From positions 59,639 to 123,638 of the forward strand of contig NZ_JAPDRF010000008.1 of assembly GCF_040706615.1 (NCBI RefSeq): a stretch of 64,000 nt of DNA, given 5' to 3'. The notes beneath the pieces are model-generated. The model was not told where the DNA came from. It saw only the letters and a program-made list of their open reading frames with translations, and did no database searches. Of the stretch, positions 16,159 through 25,703 are shown piece after piece (within the stretch, counting starts at the first letter, position 1; each line of letters opens with the position of its first letter). Origin of the DNA: Lentisalinibacter sediminis. Its GTDB lineage: Bacteria > Pseudomonadota > Gammaproteobacteria > Steroidobacterales > Woeseiaceae. Made by a program: the position numbers and the translations under genes.

Positions 16159-17268
16159 ATGGACACCCTGCTGCAAGTCCTGCTCTACATCATTCTCGTC
16201 ATCGCGCTGCTGTGGGCGGGCGCCCGCGTCTTTCTGCGCGGTCCCGACCTCGGCCGCTACGATCAGCCCGCCGGCAAGCTCGCGAGTGCAGCCGACCGGC
16301 CCGGCGAGGACAACAAGCAGATCAGCCTGCTGCTGAAGGACCTGGAGGGGAAGATCCAGGCGGCGCCGCGCAAGGGACGGCTGCAGACGATCCGGGAACT
16401 GGTGGACAAGGGCTTCACCGACGTCATCCCCGACCAGGACCTGGGCGTCGAGCGCAAGACTGTCGATGCCGGCGGCGTCCCCGCCGAATGGGTTGTGGCG
16501 CCGGACGCGGACCCGACCCGCCGCCTTCTCTACATCCACGGCGGCGCCTTCTACGTGGGCAGCCCCTCGAGCCACCGCACACTGACCGCGGCGCTGTCCC
16601 GTAGCGCGGGCGTCTCGGTACTGGCCATCGACTACCGCCTGATGCCGGAGCATCCCCGCATGGCGAGCATCGAGGACTGCCAGACGGCCTGGCGCTGGAT
16701 GCTGGAGCACGGGCCGGACGGCGAAAGCCCGCCTGCCGATGCCTACGTGGCCGGCGATTCCGCCGGCGGCAATCTCACGCTGACACTGATCGCCTGGATC
16801 CGCGACCACGGACTGCGCCAGGCGGATGCCGCGGTGGCGCTCTCGCCGATCACGGACAGCACCTACTCCAGCCCCAGCATGCGCTCGAATATCGTTACCG
16901 ACGAGATGCTGGGGCCCATGCTCGGCCCGCTGATGCGGGTGCCGCGCTGGGCGCTGGCCTACGCCACGCTCTACCTGGCTCGCATGAAGCCGCAGAATCC
17001 GCTGATCTCGCCCATCTTCGGCGACCTCTCGAACCTGCCGCCGACGCTGATCCAGGCCTCGACCAGCGAGATGCTCACCGACGACTGCCGCCGCTACGTC
17101 AACAAGGCGCGGGAGGCGGGTTCCCCGGCGGAGCTGCAGCTCTGGCCGGACATGGTGCATGTCTGGCAGTTGTTCGAGCCGGTCTCCGCCGAGGCGCGGG
17201 AGGCCATCGGCCGCATCGCCGAATTCCTGAGCCGCCATCCCGGCCGGCGCGAGAGCGCCGCCGCCTGA
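16159..17268 (+). CDS. membrane-anchored alpha/beta hydrolase, hormone-sensitive-lipase family
   Basis: A 369-residue protein. Residues 4-24 form one hydrophobic N-terminal segment, likely a membrane anchor. The HSL-family oxyanion motif HGGA is at 127-130 and the nucleophile motif GDSAGG at 199-204 (Ser201). The catalytic His probably lies in DMVHVWQLF near residue 335, with the Asp near SEMLTDD. The family hydrolyses short- to medium-chain esters. It is alone on its strand; the RND gene converges from the right with a gap of 28 bases. Confidence 0.88.
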   Translation: MDTLLQVLLYIILVIALLWAGARVFLRGPDLGRYDQPAGKLASAADRPGEDNKQISLLLKDLEGKIQAAPRKGRLQTIRELVDKGFTDVIPDQDLGVERKTVDAGGVPAEWVVAPDADPTRRLLYIHGGAFYVGSPSSHRTLTAALSRSAGVSVLAIDYRLMPEHPRMASIEDCQTAWRWMLEHGPDGESPPADAYVAGDSAGGNLTLTLIAWIRDHGLRQADAAVALSPITDSTYSSPSMRSNIVTDEMLGPMLGPLMRVPRWALAYATLYLARMKPQNPLISPIFGDLSNLPPTLIQASTSEMLTDDCRRYVNKAREAGSPAELQLWPDMVHVWQLFEPVSAEAREAIGRIAEFLSRHPGRRESAAA

Positions 17269-17296
17269 CGCTTCCACGGTCTCCGTCGGACGAGGA

Positions 17297-20200
17297 TCAG
17301 GCGGTGGTCGCACCCCGGCGCTTCCAGATCAGGTAGATCGCGGGTATCACCAGCAGCGCCAGCGCGAGCGTGCTGACCATGCCGCCCACCATCGGCGCGG
17401 CGATGCGCTGCATCACCTCGGCGCCGGTCCCGCCGCCCCACAGAATGGGCAACAGCCCCAGTGCAATGGATGCCATGGTCATCACGATGGGCCTGAGGCG
17501 CCTGAGCGCACCCTCCTGCACGGCCTCGCGCAGCTCCTCGCGGCTGACGCCGCCGCCCTGCTCCCGGTGCTGCGCCAACGCCAGATCCAGGTACACCAGC
17601 ATCAGCACGCCGATCTCGACGGCGACGCCGGCCAGCGCGATGAACCCCACGGCGACGGCCACGGAGAGGTCGAAGTCCATCCAGTACAGCAGCCAGATGC
17701 CGCCGGTGAGCGACATGGGCACCGTGCCGAGGACGATCAGCACCTCCGTGAGGCCACGGAAGGCCAGATACAGCAGCAACGCGATGATGGCCAGCGTCAG
17801 CGGCACCACCAGCGCCAGGCGTTCCTTCGCCCGCTCCATGTACTCGTACTGTCCCGACCAGTTCAGCGAATAGCCGGCCGGCAGGTCCAGCCGCTCGCGC
17901 AGGAGCTCACGGGCGGCTGCCACGTAGGAGCCCACGTCGCGGCCCTCGATGTCCACGTACACCCAGCCGGTCAGCCGCCCGTTCTCGCTCTTCAGCATGG
18001 GCGGGCCGTCCTCCACTTCCACCCTGGCCACATCGCCGAGACGGATGCGGGCGCCGCCCGGGGTCACCACGGGCAGCTCGCGGATGGCCTCCACGTTCTG
18101 CCGCACCGCCCGTGGATAACGCAGGTTCACCGGGAAGCGCTGCAGACCCTCCACGGTCTCGGTCACGTTCATGCCGCCCACGGCGCTCATGACCACCGTC
18201 TGCACGTCGGCGATATTCAGCCCGTAGCGGGCCGCCTTGCCCCGCTCGATGTCCACCACCACGTAGCGGCCGCCGGCGACCTTCTCCGCAAACACCGAAG
18301 CGGTGCCCTCCACCTCGGGCAGCAGTTCCTCGACGCGCACGCCCAGCCCCTGGATCACTTCCAAGTCCGGCCCGTTGATCTTGATGCCCACCGGCGTCTT
18401 GATGCCTGTGGCCAGCATGTCGATGCGGGTCTTGATGGGCATCACCCAGGCGTTGGTCACGCCGGGCAGCCGCACCCGCTCGCGGATCTCGGCACGGATG
18501 TCCTCGATGTCATAGCCTTCCCGCCACTCGCTCTCCGGTTTGAAGCGGATCAGCGTCTCGATCATGGTGAGCGGCGCCGGGTCGGTGGCGGTCTCGGCGC
18601 GGCCGATCTTGCCGAACACCTGGGCCACCTCGGGCACGCTCTTGATGAGCCGGTCGGTCTGCTGCAGCAGCTGCCCGGCCTCGCCGATGGACAACCCCGG
18701 CCGGGTGGTAGGCATGTACATCCAGTCGCCCTCGTCCAGCGGTGGCATGAATTCGGTGCCGAGCCGGCTGGCCGGGTACAGGGCGGATAGCATCAGCAAC
18801 AGACCCGCCACGACGAACAGCCACGGCGCCCGGCTGACCCAGCCGATCACCGGCCGGTAGGCGGCGGTGAGCGCACGATTCACCGGGTTGGCCTCCTCGG
18901 GCCGGATGCGGCCCCGCACGAGATAGCCGATCAGTACCGGTACCGCCGTAATGGCCAGCGCCGCCGAGGCGGCCATGGCCCAGGTCTTGGTCCAGGCCAG
19001 CGGCGCGAACAGCCGGCCCTCCTGGGCCTCCAGCGTGAAGACGGGCAGGAAGGACAGCGTGATGATCAGCAGCGAGAAGAAGATGGGCCGCCCCACCTCC
19101 GTGGTGGCGCTGGCCACGATCTCCCAGCGGCTGCGCCCGGACTTGTCCTCCGCCAGGTGCTTGTGAGTGTTCTCGATCATGACGATGGCGGCATCCACCA
19201 TCGCGCCGATGGCAATCGCAATACCCCCCAGCGACATGATGTTGGCGTTCAGGCCCTGCGCGCGCAGGATGAGGAGCGCGGCCAGGATGCCCAGCGGCAG
19301 CGTGGCCACGGCCACCAGCGCCGAGCGGGCGTGCAGCAGGAAGATGGCGCAGATGAGCGCCACCAGCAGGAACTCCTCCACCAGCTTGCCCTGCAGCGTG
19401 TCGATGGCGCGGCCAATGAGCTCCGAACGGTCGTAGGTGGGTACGAGCTCCACGCCCTCGGGCAGGCTCGGGCGCAGCTCCTCGATGCGCGCCTTCACCG
19501 CATCGATGGTCCGCTGGGCGTTCTCGCCGAAGCGCATGACGATGATGCCGCCGGTGACCTCGCCCTCGCCGTCCAGCTCGGCGATGCCGCGCCGCAGCTG
19601 CGGCCCAAGCCGGATCTCCGCCACCTCCTCGAGCAGCACCGGCGTGCCTTCCGGCGATATCTTCACCGGGATCTGGCGCAGCTGTTCGAGGCCCTCGATG
19701 TAGCCGGTGGCGCGCACCATGAACTCGGTCTCGGCCATCTCGATGACCGAGCCGCCCACCTCCGAGTTACCCCGGCGGATGGCGTCGCGGATGGCCGGCA
19801 GGGTGAGGTCGAACGAACGCAGCCGGTCCGGGTCCACCACCACCTGGTACTGCTTCACCATGCCGCCGACGGTGGCCACTTCCGCCACGCCGGGCACGGT
19901 CTGCAACTCGTATTTCAGGAACCAGTCCTGGATGGCGCGGAGCTGGGAAAGGTCGTGTTGCCCGGTGCGGTCCACCAGGGCGTACTCGTAGATCCAGCCG
20001 ACGCCGGTGGCATCCGGCCCGATGGCGGGCCGCGCCTCCGCGGGCAGCCGCGGTGCCACCTGGCTCAGGTACTCGAGCACCCGGGAGCGCGCCCAGTACA
20101 GGTCGGTATCGTCGTCGAAGATGATGTAGACGTACGAGTCGCCGAAGAAGGAGTAGCCGCGCACGGTCTCCGCTCCCGGTACCGACAGCATCGCCGTAGT

Positions 20201-20407
20201 GAGGGGGTAGGTCACCTGGTCCTCGACCACCTGGGGTGCCTGGCCGGGGTAGGACGTCTTGACGATCACCTGCACATCGGACAGGTCCGGGATCGCGTCC
20301 ACGGGCAGGGTGCGCAGGTTCAGCATGCCCGCAACGGCCAGCGCAACGAGGCCGGCGAGTACCAGGCCGCGGTTGCTGATCGACCAGCGGATGATTGTGC
20401 CGATCAT
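17297..20407 (-). CDS. cusA: copper/silver RND efflux pump CusA
   Basis: A 1036-residue heavy-metal RND transporter. It starts with a transmembrane helix and VDAIPDLSDVQVIV, typical of the CusA/CzcA group. Methionines at the positions used for Cu(I)/Ag(I) relay in E. coli CusA appear in WMYMPTTRPG, PLTMIETLIRF and TRIDMLATGIKTPVGIKI, favouring Cus over Czc specificity (inferred by motif comparison). It exports metal from the periplasm or cytoplasm through CusB and CusC using the proton gradient. It overlaps cusB by 4 bases and is the last gene of copL-like-cusC-cusB-cusA. Confidence 0.92.
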   Translation of the reverse strand: MIGTIIRWSISNRGLVLAGLVALAVAGMLNLRTLPVDAIPDLSDVQVIVKTSYPGQAPQVVEDQVTYPLTTAMLSVPGAETVRGYSFFGDSYVYIIFDDDTDLYWARSRVLEYLSQVAPRLPAEARPAIGPDATGVGWIYEYALVDRTGQHDLSQLRAIQDWFLKYELQTVPGVAEVATVGGMVKQYQVVVDPDRLRSFDLTLPAIRDAIRRGNSEVGGSVIEMAETEFMVRATGYIEGLEQLRQIPVKISPEGTPVLLEEVAEIRLGPQLRRGIAELDGEGEVTGGIIVMRFGENAQRTIDAVKARIEELRPSLPEGVELVPTYDRSELIGRAIDTLQGKLVEEFLLVALICAIFLLHARSALVAVATLPLGILAALLILRAQGLNANIMSLGGIAIAIGAMVDAAIVMIENTHKHLAEDKSGRSRWEIVASATTEVGRPIFFSLLIITLSFLPVFTLEAQEGRLFAPLAWTKTWAMAASAALAITAVPVLIGYLVRGRIRPEEANPVNRALTAAYRPVIGWVSRAPWLFVVAGLLLMLSALYPASRLGTEFMPPLDEGDWMYMPTTRPGLSIGEAGQLLQQTDRLIKSVPEVAQVFGKIGRAETATDPAPLTMIETLIRFKPESEWREGYDIEDIRAEIRERVRLPGVTNAWVMPIKTRIDMLATGIKTPVGIKINGPDLEVIQGLGVRVEELLPEVEGTASVFAEKVAGGRYVVVDIERGKAARYGLNIADVQTVVMSAVGGMNVTETVEGLQRFPVNLRYPRAVRQNVEAIRELPVVTPGGARIRLGDVARVEVEDGPPMLKSENGRLTGWVYVDIEGRDVGSYVAAARELLRERLDLPAGYSLNWSGQYEYMERAKERLALVVPLTLAIIALLLYLAFRGLTEVLIVLGTVPMSLTGGIWLLYWMDFDLSVAVAVGFIALAGVAVEIGVLMLVYLDLALAQHREQGGGVSREELREAVQEGALRRLRPIVMTMASIALGLLPILWGGGTGAEVMQRIAAPMVGGMVSTLALALLVIPAIYLIWKRRGATTA

Positions 20408-21744
20408 CGCCCGGACTCCGTGGCGTCGCCGTCGCCGCCCACGTCATGGCCGCCGTGGTCCATGCCTTCCATGTCGTGGCCCGAGTGGTCCATCTCCTCC
20501 ATATCGTGGCCGGCGTGCGGATCCGGTTCCTCCAGCCTTGCGAGCGCCTGCTCGCCGCCGGCCTCGGCATCCAGCAGGAACTGCCCCGAGGTCACGACAC
20601 GGTCGCCCGCGGCCAGACCCTCGAGCACCTCGACGTCGCTGCCGCTCGCGAGTCCGGTCACCACCGGCTGCACGCGGAAGCGGCCGTCGCCGGCATCCAG
20701 TACCACGCGCTCGCCGGCGCCGGAGCGGATCACCGCCTCGCGCGGGATGTGGAGCACGTCCGGCCGCGGCTCCCCCTGGATGCGCACCTTCGCCAGCATG
20801 TTCGGACGGAGCCGGCCGTCGGCGTTGTCGAAGACCAGACGCAGCCGGAGCGTACGCGTCTTCGGGTCGAGAGCCGGATAGATGTAGGCGATCCGGCCTT
20901 CCCAGGTCTCACCCGGGTAGGCCTCGAAGCGGGCATAGGCCGGCAGGCCCTCGGCCATCCAGCCGATGTCCTGCTCGAAGACCTCCACCTCGGCCCAGAT
21001 GGTCGAGAGATTGGCGATGGTCAGGACATGGGTGGCCGGCGTGACGTAGTTACCGTCCCGGCCCTCCATCGCGATCACGACCCCGTCCTGCGCCGCGCGC
21101 CTGGGCAGGTTCTGCTGCACGCTGCCGCCGCGCTCGATGCCGGCAATCTGCTCCGCGGTGAGGCCGAGCGCGCGCAGACGATCCCGCGCTGCGCGGGCAA
21201 GCGATGCATTGCCCGAGGCCCGCGCCGTCAGCAGTTCCTGCTGCGCGGAGGCCAGCTTGGGTGAGAACAGCGTGTAGAGCACCTGCCCCGCCTCGACCCG
21301 ATCGCCGACGCTTGCGACGGCGAAGGACTCGAGCCAGCCTTCCGCCCGCGGGTGATACATGGTCACCGTGGACTCGTCCCAGACGGTGTAGCCGACGGTA
21401 TCCAGCCGGCGCGCGAACGCCCCTCGCTTCGCCTTTGCAGTGCGCACGCCCAGTGTCTGGCGCACGGCTGAGGAGACGGCGATGCCGGCGTCGCCGCCGC
21501 CGGCACCGTCCGCGTAGACGGGCACGAGATCCATCCCCATCGGCGACTTGCCGGGCTCGTCCCGGCGATAGTTCGGGTCCATGGGTGCGACCCAGTAGAG
21601 GATCTCCCTCTCGCCGCTGTCGCCGGCTTCGGCCGCGGCGCCGGGCGTCTGATCGCCGTCCGTGCTGCCCAGCCAGAAGCCCAACGCGCCGGAGATGGCC
21701 GTCACGACAATCACGATGGCCCAGAAAATGGATTGTGGTCTCAT
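20404..21744 (-). CDS. cusB: copper/silver efflux adaptor CusB with His/Met-rich tail
   Basis: A 446-residue membrane-fusion protein from ATG 21744. Residues 6-25 are an N-terminal membrane anchor. A heavy-metal-binding segment (YWVAPMDPNYRRDEPGKSPMGMDL) follows, then hairpin, lipoyl and beta-barrel parts. The C-terminus has a striking tandem series of GHDMEEMDHS-type repeats, about 30 residues rich in His, Met and Asp, which probably bind metal. The adaptor connects CusA to CusC and hands over Cu(I)/Ag(I). The frame remains open upstream into cusC, but that extension is not coding. It overlaps cusA and cusC by 4 bases each. Confidence 0.92.
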   Translation of the reverse strand: MRPQSIFWAIVIVVTAISGALGFWLGSTDGDQTPGAAAEAGDSGEREILYWVAPMDPNYRRDEPGKSPMGMDLVPVYADGAGGGDAGIAVSSAVRQTLGVRTAKAKRGAFARRLDTVGYTVWDESTVTMYHPRAEGWLESFAVASVGDRVEAGQVLYTLFSPKLASAQQELLTARASGNASLARAARDRLRALGLTAEQIAGIERGGSVQQNLPRRAAQDGVVIAMEGRDGNYVTPATHVLTIANLSTIWAEVEVFEQDIGWMAEGLPAYARFEAYPGETWEGRIAYIYPALDPKTRTLRLRLVFDNADGRLRPNMLAKVRIQGEPRPDVLHIPREAVIRSGAGERVVLDAGDGRFRVQPVVTGLASGSDVEVLEGLAAGDRVVTSGQFLLDAEAGGEQALARLEEPDPHAGHDMEEMDHSGHDMEGMDHGGHDVGGDGDATESGR

Positions 21745-23012
21745 GGGAATGTCCTCCCGACGTCGGCGTCGATGCCCGTCAGCGCCTCGATGCCGGCGAC
21801 GGTCATCAGCCGGTCGGCGCGCGCGCGGGCGAGCGTGAGTTTTGCATCGAGCAGAGCCGTCTCCGCGTCGATCACGTTGGCGAATTCCCCGCGGCCGGAC
21901 TCGAAATCGGCGCGGGCGGCGTCCAGTCCCTGCTGCGACAGGGGCACGATCCGGTCCCGGTAGAGCGCCACGGTCTGCTCCGCCTCGTCGAGGCGGGCGA
22001 GCAACGAGCGCAGTTCGGCGCGGAGCCGGAACGCCAAGTCCTCCCGCTCGGCCTGCAGGCGGTCCTGTTCGAGCTCCGCGGAAGAGACCGCGGAGCGCCG
22101 CCTGTCGCCGCCGAACGGCAGGTTGATCTCGGCGCCGACCTGCCAGCGCTTCTGCGCCGGGTCCAGCGTGCCGACATAGCCCGTGTACACGCGGAAGTCG
22201 GGCCAGTAGTCCTTGTGCGCCAGCTGCAGCCGGGCGCGGGCGCCGGCGAGCGAGGCATCGATCCGCGCCAGCGCCGGATGGCTCGCGACGAGCGCATCGG
22301 CCAGCTCGGACTCCGGCGCCACCACAGGCGTCGGCGGCATGGGTGCCGGGTGCGGCAGCGGCGCATCGGCCGGTTGTCCCCGCAGGGCGTTGATCTCGGC
22401 GATGAGCGCAGTGCGGCGCTGCGCGAGAGCGAGACGCTGATGCTCGAGCCGCAGCGCCCGGGTCTGCACGCGCAACAGGTCCTGTTGCAGTCCCATGCCC
22501 GCGGCGTACTGCGCCTCGGCCACGGGCTCCAGCTCTTCGACCAGGCGAATCTCCTCCGCACTGCGGGCCAGCGCCTCGTGCACATACCACCATTCCGCCC
22601 AGAGCCTTTCGGCCCGGGCTGCCAGCTCCCTGGCGAGCACGCGCTCGGATTCTCCGGCAACCTCGGCCACGGCCAGCGCGACATCGCCGCGCAGCCCGCG
22701 CTTGCCGGGCCAGGGCAGGCTCTGGCTGACCTGGATCAGGCCCCGGCCGTCCACCCGGTGGCCGAAGGTGTTTGGCGCCGTGCCCAGCATGAGGCGCGGA
22801 TCATCGAGGTCGTCTGCCGCTTCGGCCTCGCTCAGCAGCGCGGCGGTGGCGGCACGCCGCCCGGCCAGCGCCCGATTCGCGGCGAGCACCTCCTCGGTGA
22901 GCATCTCCGCCGTGAGGGCGAGCGGCGCCTCCTCGGCGGCCCAGCCCCGCGGCAGGAATATTGCCGTCAGGCTCAGCGCGAGCAGCATGCCCGCGCAGCG
23001 TCGGATAAACAT
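21741..23012 (-). CDS. cusC: TolC-like outer-membrane channel CusC/CzcC type
   Basis: A 423-residue outer-membrane factor with a cleavable signal peptide (MFIRRCAGMLLALSLTAIF, cleavage near GWAAEE). The body has the duplicated helical pattern of the OEP/TolC family, with PRLMLGTAPN and QVSQSLPWPGKRGLRGD early, and ANVIDAETALLDAKLTLARA at the end. No lipobox Cys is seen, unlike E. coli CusC. It provides the exit duct for the CusBA pump. It overlaps cusB by 4 bases and lies 76 bases after the Cys-rich small gene. Confidence 0.9.
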   Translation of the reverse strand: MFIRRCAGMLLALSLTAIFLPRGWAAEEAPLALTAEMLTEEVLAANRALAGRRAATAALLSEAEAADDLDDPRLMLGTAPNTFGHRVDGRGLIQVSQSLPWPGKRGLRGDVALAVAEVAGESERVLARELAARAERLWAEWWYVHEALARSAEEIRLVEELEPVAEAQYAAGMGLQQDLLRVQTRALRLEHQRLALAQRRTALIAEINALRGQPADAPLPHPAPMPPTPVVAPESELADALVASHPALARIDASLAGARARLQLAHKDYWPDFRVYTGYVGTLDPAQKRWQVGAEINLPFGGDRRRSAVSSAELEQDRLQAEREDLAFRLRAELRSLLARLDEAEQTVALYRDRIVPLSQQGLDAARADFESGRGEFANVIDAETALLDAKLTLARARADRLMTVAGIEALTGIDADVGRTFP

Positions 23013-23088
23013 GTGAGGTCTCCGTCATTCGTCTTCGTCCAGTCGCCGCGCGGAGGCGTGCGACAGCGGTCCGCCGCCAGGCGGACGG

Positions 23089-23520
23089 TCAGGAGAGGAC
23101 GATCGGAGGTCTGAGGAGGTACTCGGGGGGACGTTCCGGCGGCGGTGCGGCAGAGAGCGGCAGCGCGTGCCGGGCCGGCGCGGGCAGAGCCTGCGGGATC
23201 GCCGTCTCCAGCGCGCTCAGCGGCATGCTGACCGCGGTGCAGAGACAATCGATGCAGTGGGCCGCAGGGACATCCTGATCGCAGCAGTCCATGTTCTGAG
23301 CCATGCCCTCAGCCATGGCCTGGGCGGCCGCCTGCGGTCGGGCGCCGTGACAGGGCATGGCGGCGTCCCCGTCGTTCGCGAGCGCGCCGGCGGTCTGCGC
23401 GGCGGGCTGCGGCGCAAGGTCCATCGCGCAGGCATGGGCCAGCTCCCCGGCCGAGGCGGCCAGAATGCTCACGATCACGGCGATGGCGGTCAGCCTGCGC
23501 ATGCGGGAATTAGAACCCAT
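23089..23520 (-). CDS. CopL-like Cys-rich exported metal-binding protein
   Basis: A 143-residue protein with an N-terminal signal-like segment (residues 8-28) and a cluster of potential metal ligands: MPCH, then MDCCDQD and AHCIDCLC around residues 55-95. This arrangement resembles CopL of xanthomonads and DUF2946-type proteins encoded at the head of copper-resistance operons. It is the first gene of the leftward unit copL-like-cusC-cusB-cusA. A periplasmic copper-binding or copper-sensing role is inferred. The Pro-rich tail (PPPERPPEYLL) is variable in such proteins. Confidence 0.65.
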   Translation of the reverse strand: MGSNSRMRRLTAIAVIVSILAASAGELAHACAMDLAPQPAAQTAGALANDGDAAMPCHGARPQAAAQAMAEGMAQNMDCCDQDVPAAHCIDCLCTAVSMPLSALETAIPQALPAPARHALPLSAAPPPERPPEYLLRPPIVLS

Positions 23521-23671
23521 GCCGCGGCGTCAGTCCAATGCGCAGTTCCCGAAAACGGACATCGGCCCGCCGATGGACGCGGACCCACCCGCCAGGCCCG
23601 CGACGGGCCCGGACCGCCTGCCGCCGGCCGTTCCGGGTTAATATTCGCCGGAAACGCAAGGATCCGCCCCC

Positions 23672-24433
23672 ATGCCGCTCGCAGACATCGCCGCCGTCAT
23701 CATCACGCGGGACGCCGAGGCCACGCTGGCCGAGACGCTGGCGAGCCTGGCCTCCCTGCCCGAAGTGGTGGTCTACGACAACGGCTCGACGGACGGCACG
23801 GAGGACATCGCCCGCGCGCACGAGAACGTGCGCTGGTTCAGCGGCGAGTTCATGGGCTTCGGGCCGACCAAGAACCACGCGGCGGGGCTCGCCGAGCGCG
23901 ACTGGATCCTGTCCATCGATGCCGACGAGGCGGCCAGCGAGGAACTGATCGCCGAGCTCGATGCGCTGGATCTCTCGGATAATGCGCGTCTATTTGAAGT
24001 GGACCGCCACAACTACCTGATGGGCAAACGCGTACGTCATGCCGGATGGGGCAACGATTGGCTGCCGCGCTTCTATCATCGCGATTGTCATCACTACAAC
24101 GAGGCGTACGTGCACGAGCGCATTGAGCCCCGAGTGGGGACGGTACTGGTTCGTCTGCGGGCACCGCTACAACACCGAGCGGTCGAGCGACTCGGCGCCT
24201 TCCTGCAGAAAGCGGATCGTTACTCAGAGATGCGCGCAGCGCGTTCCTCCGCGGCGAAACCACCCATCATGATTTTCCTGCGTGCGGCGTGGGCCTTTTT
24301 TCGCACCTACTTCCTGCGGCTCGGCTTCCTGGAAGGCTGGCGCGGGCTGGTGATCGCCTGGGGCGAGGCGGACGGTGTATTCTACAAGTACATGAAGGCG
24401 ACCGCCCGTCAGCGTGTGGATGCCGGCCGCTGA
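23672..24433 (+). CDS. LPS-core type family 2 glycosyltransferase (WaaE/KdtX-like)
   Basis: A 253-residue GT2 enzyme. It shows AAVIITRDAEATLAETL, VVVYDNGSTDGTED, and a metal-binding DxD region in ILSIDADEAASEEL, followed by MGFGPTKNHAA, all typical of the WaaE/KdtX group that adds glucose to LPS core heptose. A hydrophobic amphipathic stretch (AWAFFRTYFLRLGF) near residue 215 is usual for membrane attachment. It is followed on the same strand by a GT4 enzyme, with an acyltransferase of lipid A converging, so this is a small LPS block. Confidence 0.85.
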   Translation: MPLADIAAVIITRDAEATLAETLASLASLPEVVVYDNGSTDGTEDIARAHENVRWFSGEFMGFGPTKNHAAGLAERDWILSIDADEAASEELIAELDALDLSDNARLFEVDRHNYLMGKRVRHAGWGNDWLPRFYHRDCHHYNEAYVHERIEPRVGTVLVRLRAPLQHRAVERLGAFLQKADRYSEMRAARSSAAKPPIMIFLRAAWAFFRTYFLRLGFLEGWRGLVIAWGEADGVFYKYMKATARQRVDAGR

Positions 24434-24626
24434 AATCTCGTCGGACGCCCATGTTCCAGCACGCACCGTTCTGTAGCTATTCTTGTGTTCGCGATCAATC
24501 CGTCCAAAAATTTGAGGCCTTTCAGGCTGGTACTTCGATTGGATTGACACTCCGTCAGAACCGCCGATTGAAACCCGGTACCTCCAGCCATCGCCGGATT
24601 CCAAGAAACGCTGATCGAGAGGTCGG

Positions 24627-25670
24627 ATGGACTCTGCCCTGAAACACCTGAAGATTGCGCACATCAACCTCGCGCGCGGATTTCGTGGTGGCGAACGCCA
24701 GACGGAATTGTTGATCCGAGCTCTCGCCAAACGCAAAATCCGCCAGAAGCTTATCGCCCGTCGCTCCCAACCACTATGCGAACGCCTGCGGGATATAGAC
24801 AGTCTGGATGTTGCTGAGGTATCCACGATATTCGGCGCCTGCCATGAATCACGTCTGGCCTCTCTGATTCATGTGCACGACGGACGTTCCATTCAGGCGG
24901 CCGCACTGTCGAAGACCCTGTTCAACACACCCTACATCGTCACCCGACGAGTCGATAATCCGATCCGGTCCAATTTCCTTACACGCCGGATGTATGTGCG
25001 AGCCTCAGCACTGGTCGCGCTTTCGAACGCCATCGTCGAGCAGATACGCCGATTCGATACGCGACTGCAGCCCGAGGTTATCCCCAGCGCATGGAACCCT
25101 GTTGAACCTGACCCGCGGCGAACGCACGGGTTGCGATCCTCCTATGGCGGAGCCTTCACTGTTGGTAACGTCGGCGCGCTGGATCAAGCGCACAAGGGGC
25201 AGATGGCGATCATTTCGGCCGCAAGAGCCCTGCCGGATGTCCTTTTCGTACTCGTCGGCAGCGGGCGGGACGAGACCCTGTTCCGCGAGGCCGCGTCGGG
25301 ACTCGAAAACGTCCGGTTCGCCGGTCAGGTCGACAATGTCGCGAGCTATCTCGCGTCTTTCGACATCTTCGCTTTTCCCTCGCTGCACGAGGGGCTCGGT
25401 TCCATCCTGCTGGACGCGCTGCGACTCGGTGTGCCCGTGGTCGCCTCAGACGTCGGTGGTATCCCGGACATCATCACGGACGATGTGAACGGGATGCTGA
25501 TCCCTGCCGGTGATGCGGAATCGTTGACGGCCGCGGTCGAGCGACTGGCCGGGCACCCGGAACTCCGGCAACGCTACGCAGAAGCTGGCAAGGCCGCGGC
25601 GGAGGCCTACTCTCCGGACGCGATGACCAGCCGCTATATGGATCTCTATCGCCGCGTCCTTTCGACGTGA
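24627..25670 (+). CDS. family 4 glycosyltransferase (GT-B)
   Basis: A 347-residue GT4 glycosyltransferase. The N-terminal Rossmann domain starts KIAHINLARGFRGGERQTELL and the C-terminal domain has PSLHEGLGSILLDALRLGVPVVASDVGGIPDII, including the EX7E donor-binding element. The donor is likely a nucleotide sugar and the acceptor probably LPS or another glycolipid. Composition is slightly AT-richer than its neighbours at its 5' end. The 193-base gap upstream (24434-24626) shows nothing recognisable. Confidence 0.87.
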   Translation: MDSALKHLKIAHINLARGFRGGERQTELLIRALAKRKIRQKLIARRSQPLCERLRDIDSLDVAEVSTIFGACHESRLASLIHVHDGRSIQAAALSKTLFNTPYIVTRRVDNPIRSNFLTRRMYVRASALVALSNAIVEQIRRFDTRLQPEVIPSAWNPVEPDPRRTHGLRSSYGGAFTVGNVGALDQAHKGQMAIISAARALPDVLFVLVGSGRDETLFREAASGLENVRFAGQVDNVASYLASFDIFAFPSLHEGLGSILLDALRLGVPVVASDVGGIPDIITDDVNGMLIPAGDAESLTAAVERLAGHPELRQRYAEAGKAAAEAYSPDAMTSRYMDLYRRVLST

Positions 25671-25703
25671 CGGCACCGTACCGCACGGCGTCTCAGAACG
25701 AGA

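Noticed and set aside
21745..22593. N-terminal extension of the CusB frame
   Set aside because: It overlaps cusC in another frame and is Arg/Ala-rich; the membrane anchor begins at the ATG at 21744.
25690..25703. Small inverted repeat GTCTC/GAGAC between glycosyltransferase and lpxL
   Set aside because: Five-base arms and no T-run; too weak to call a terminator.
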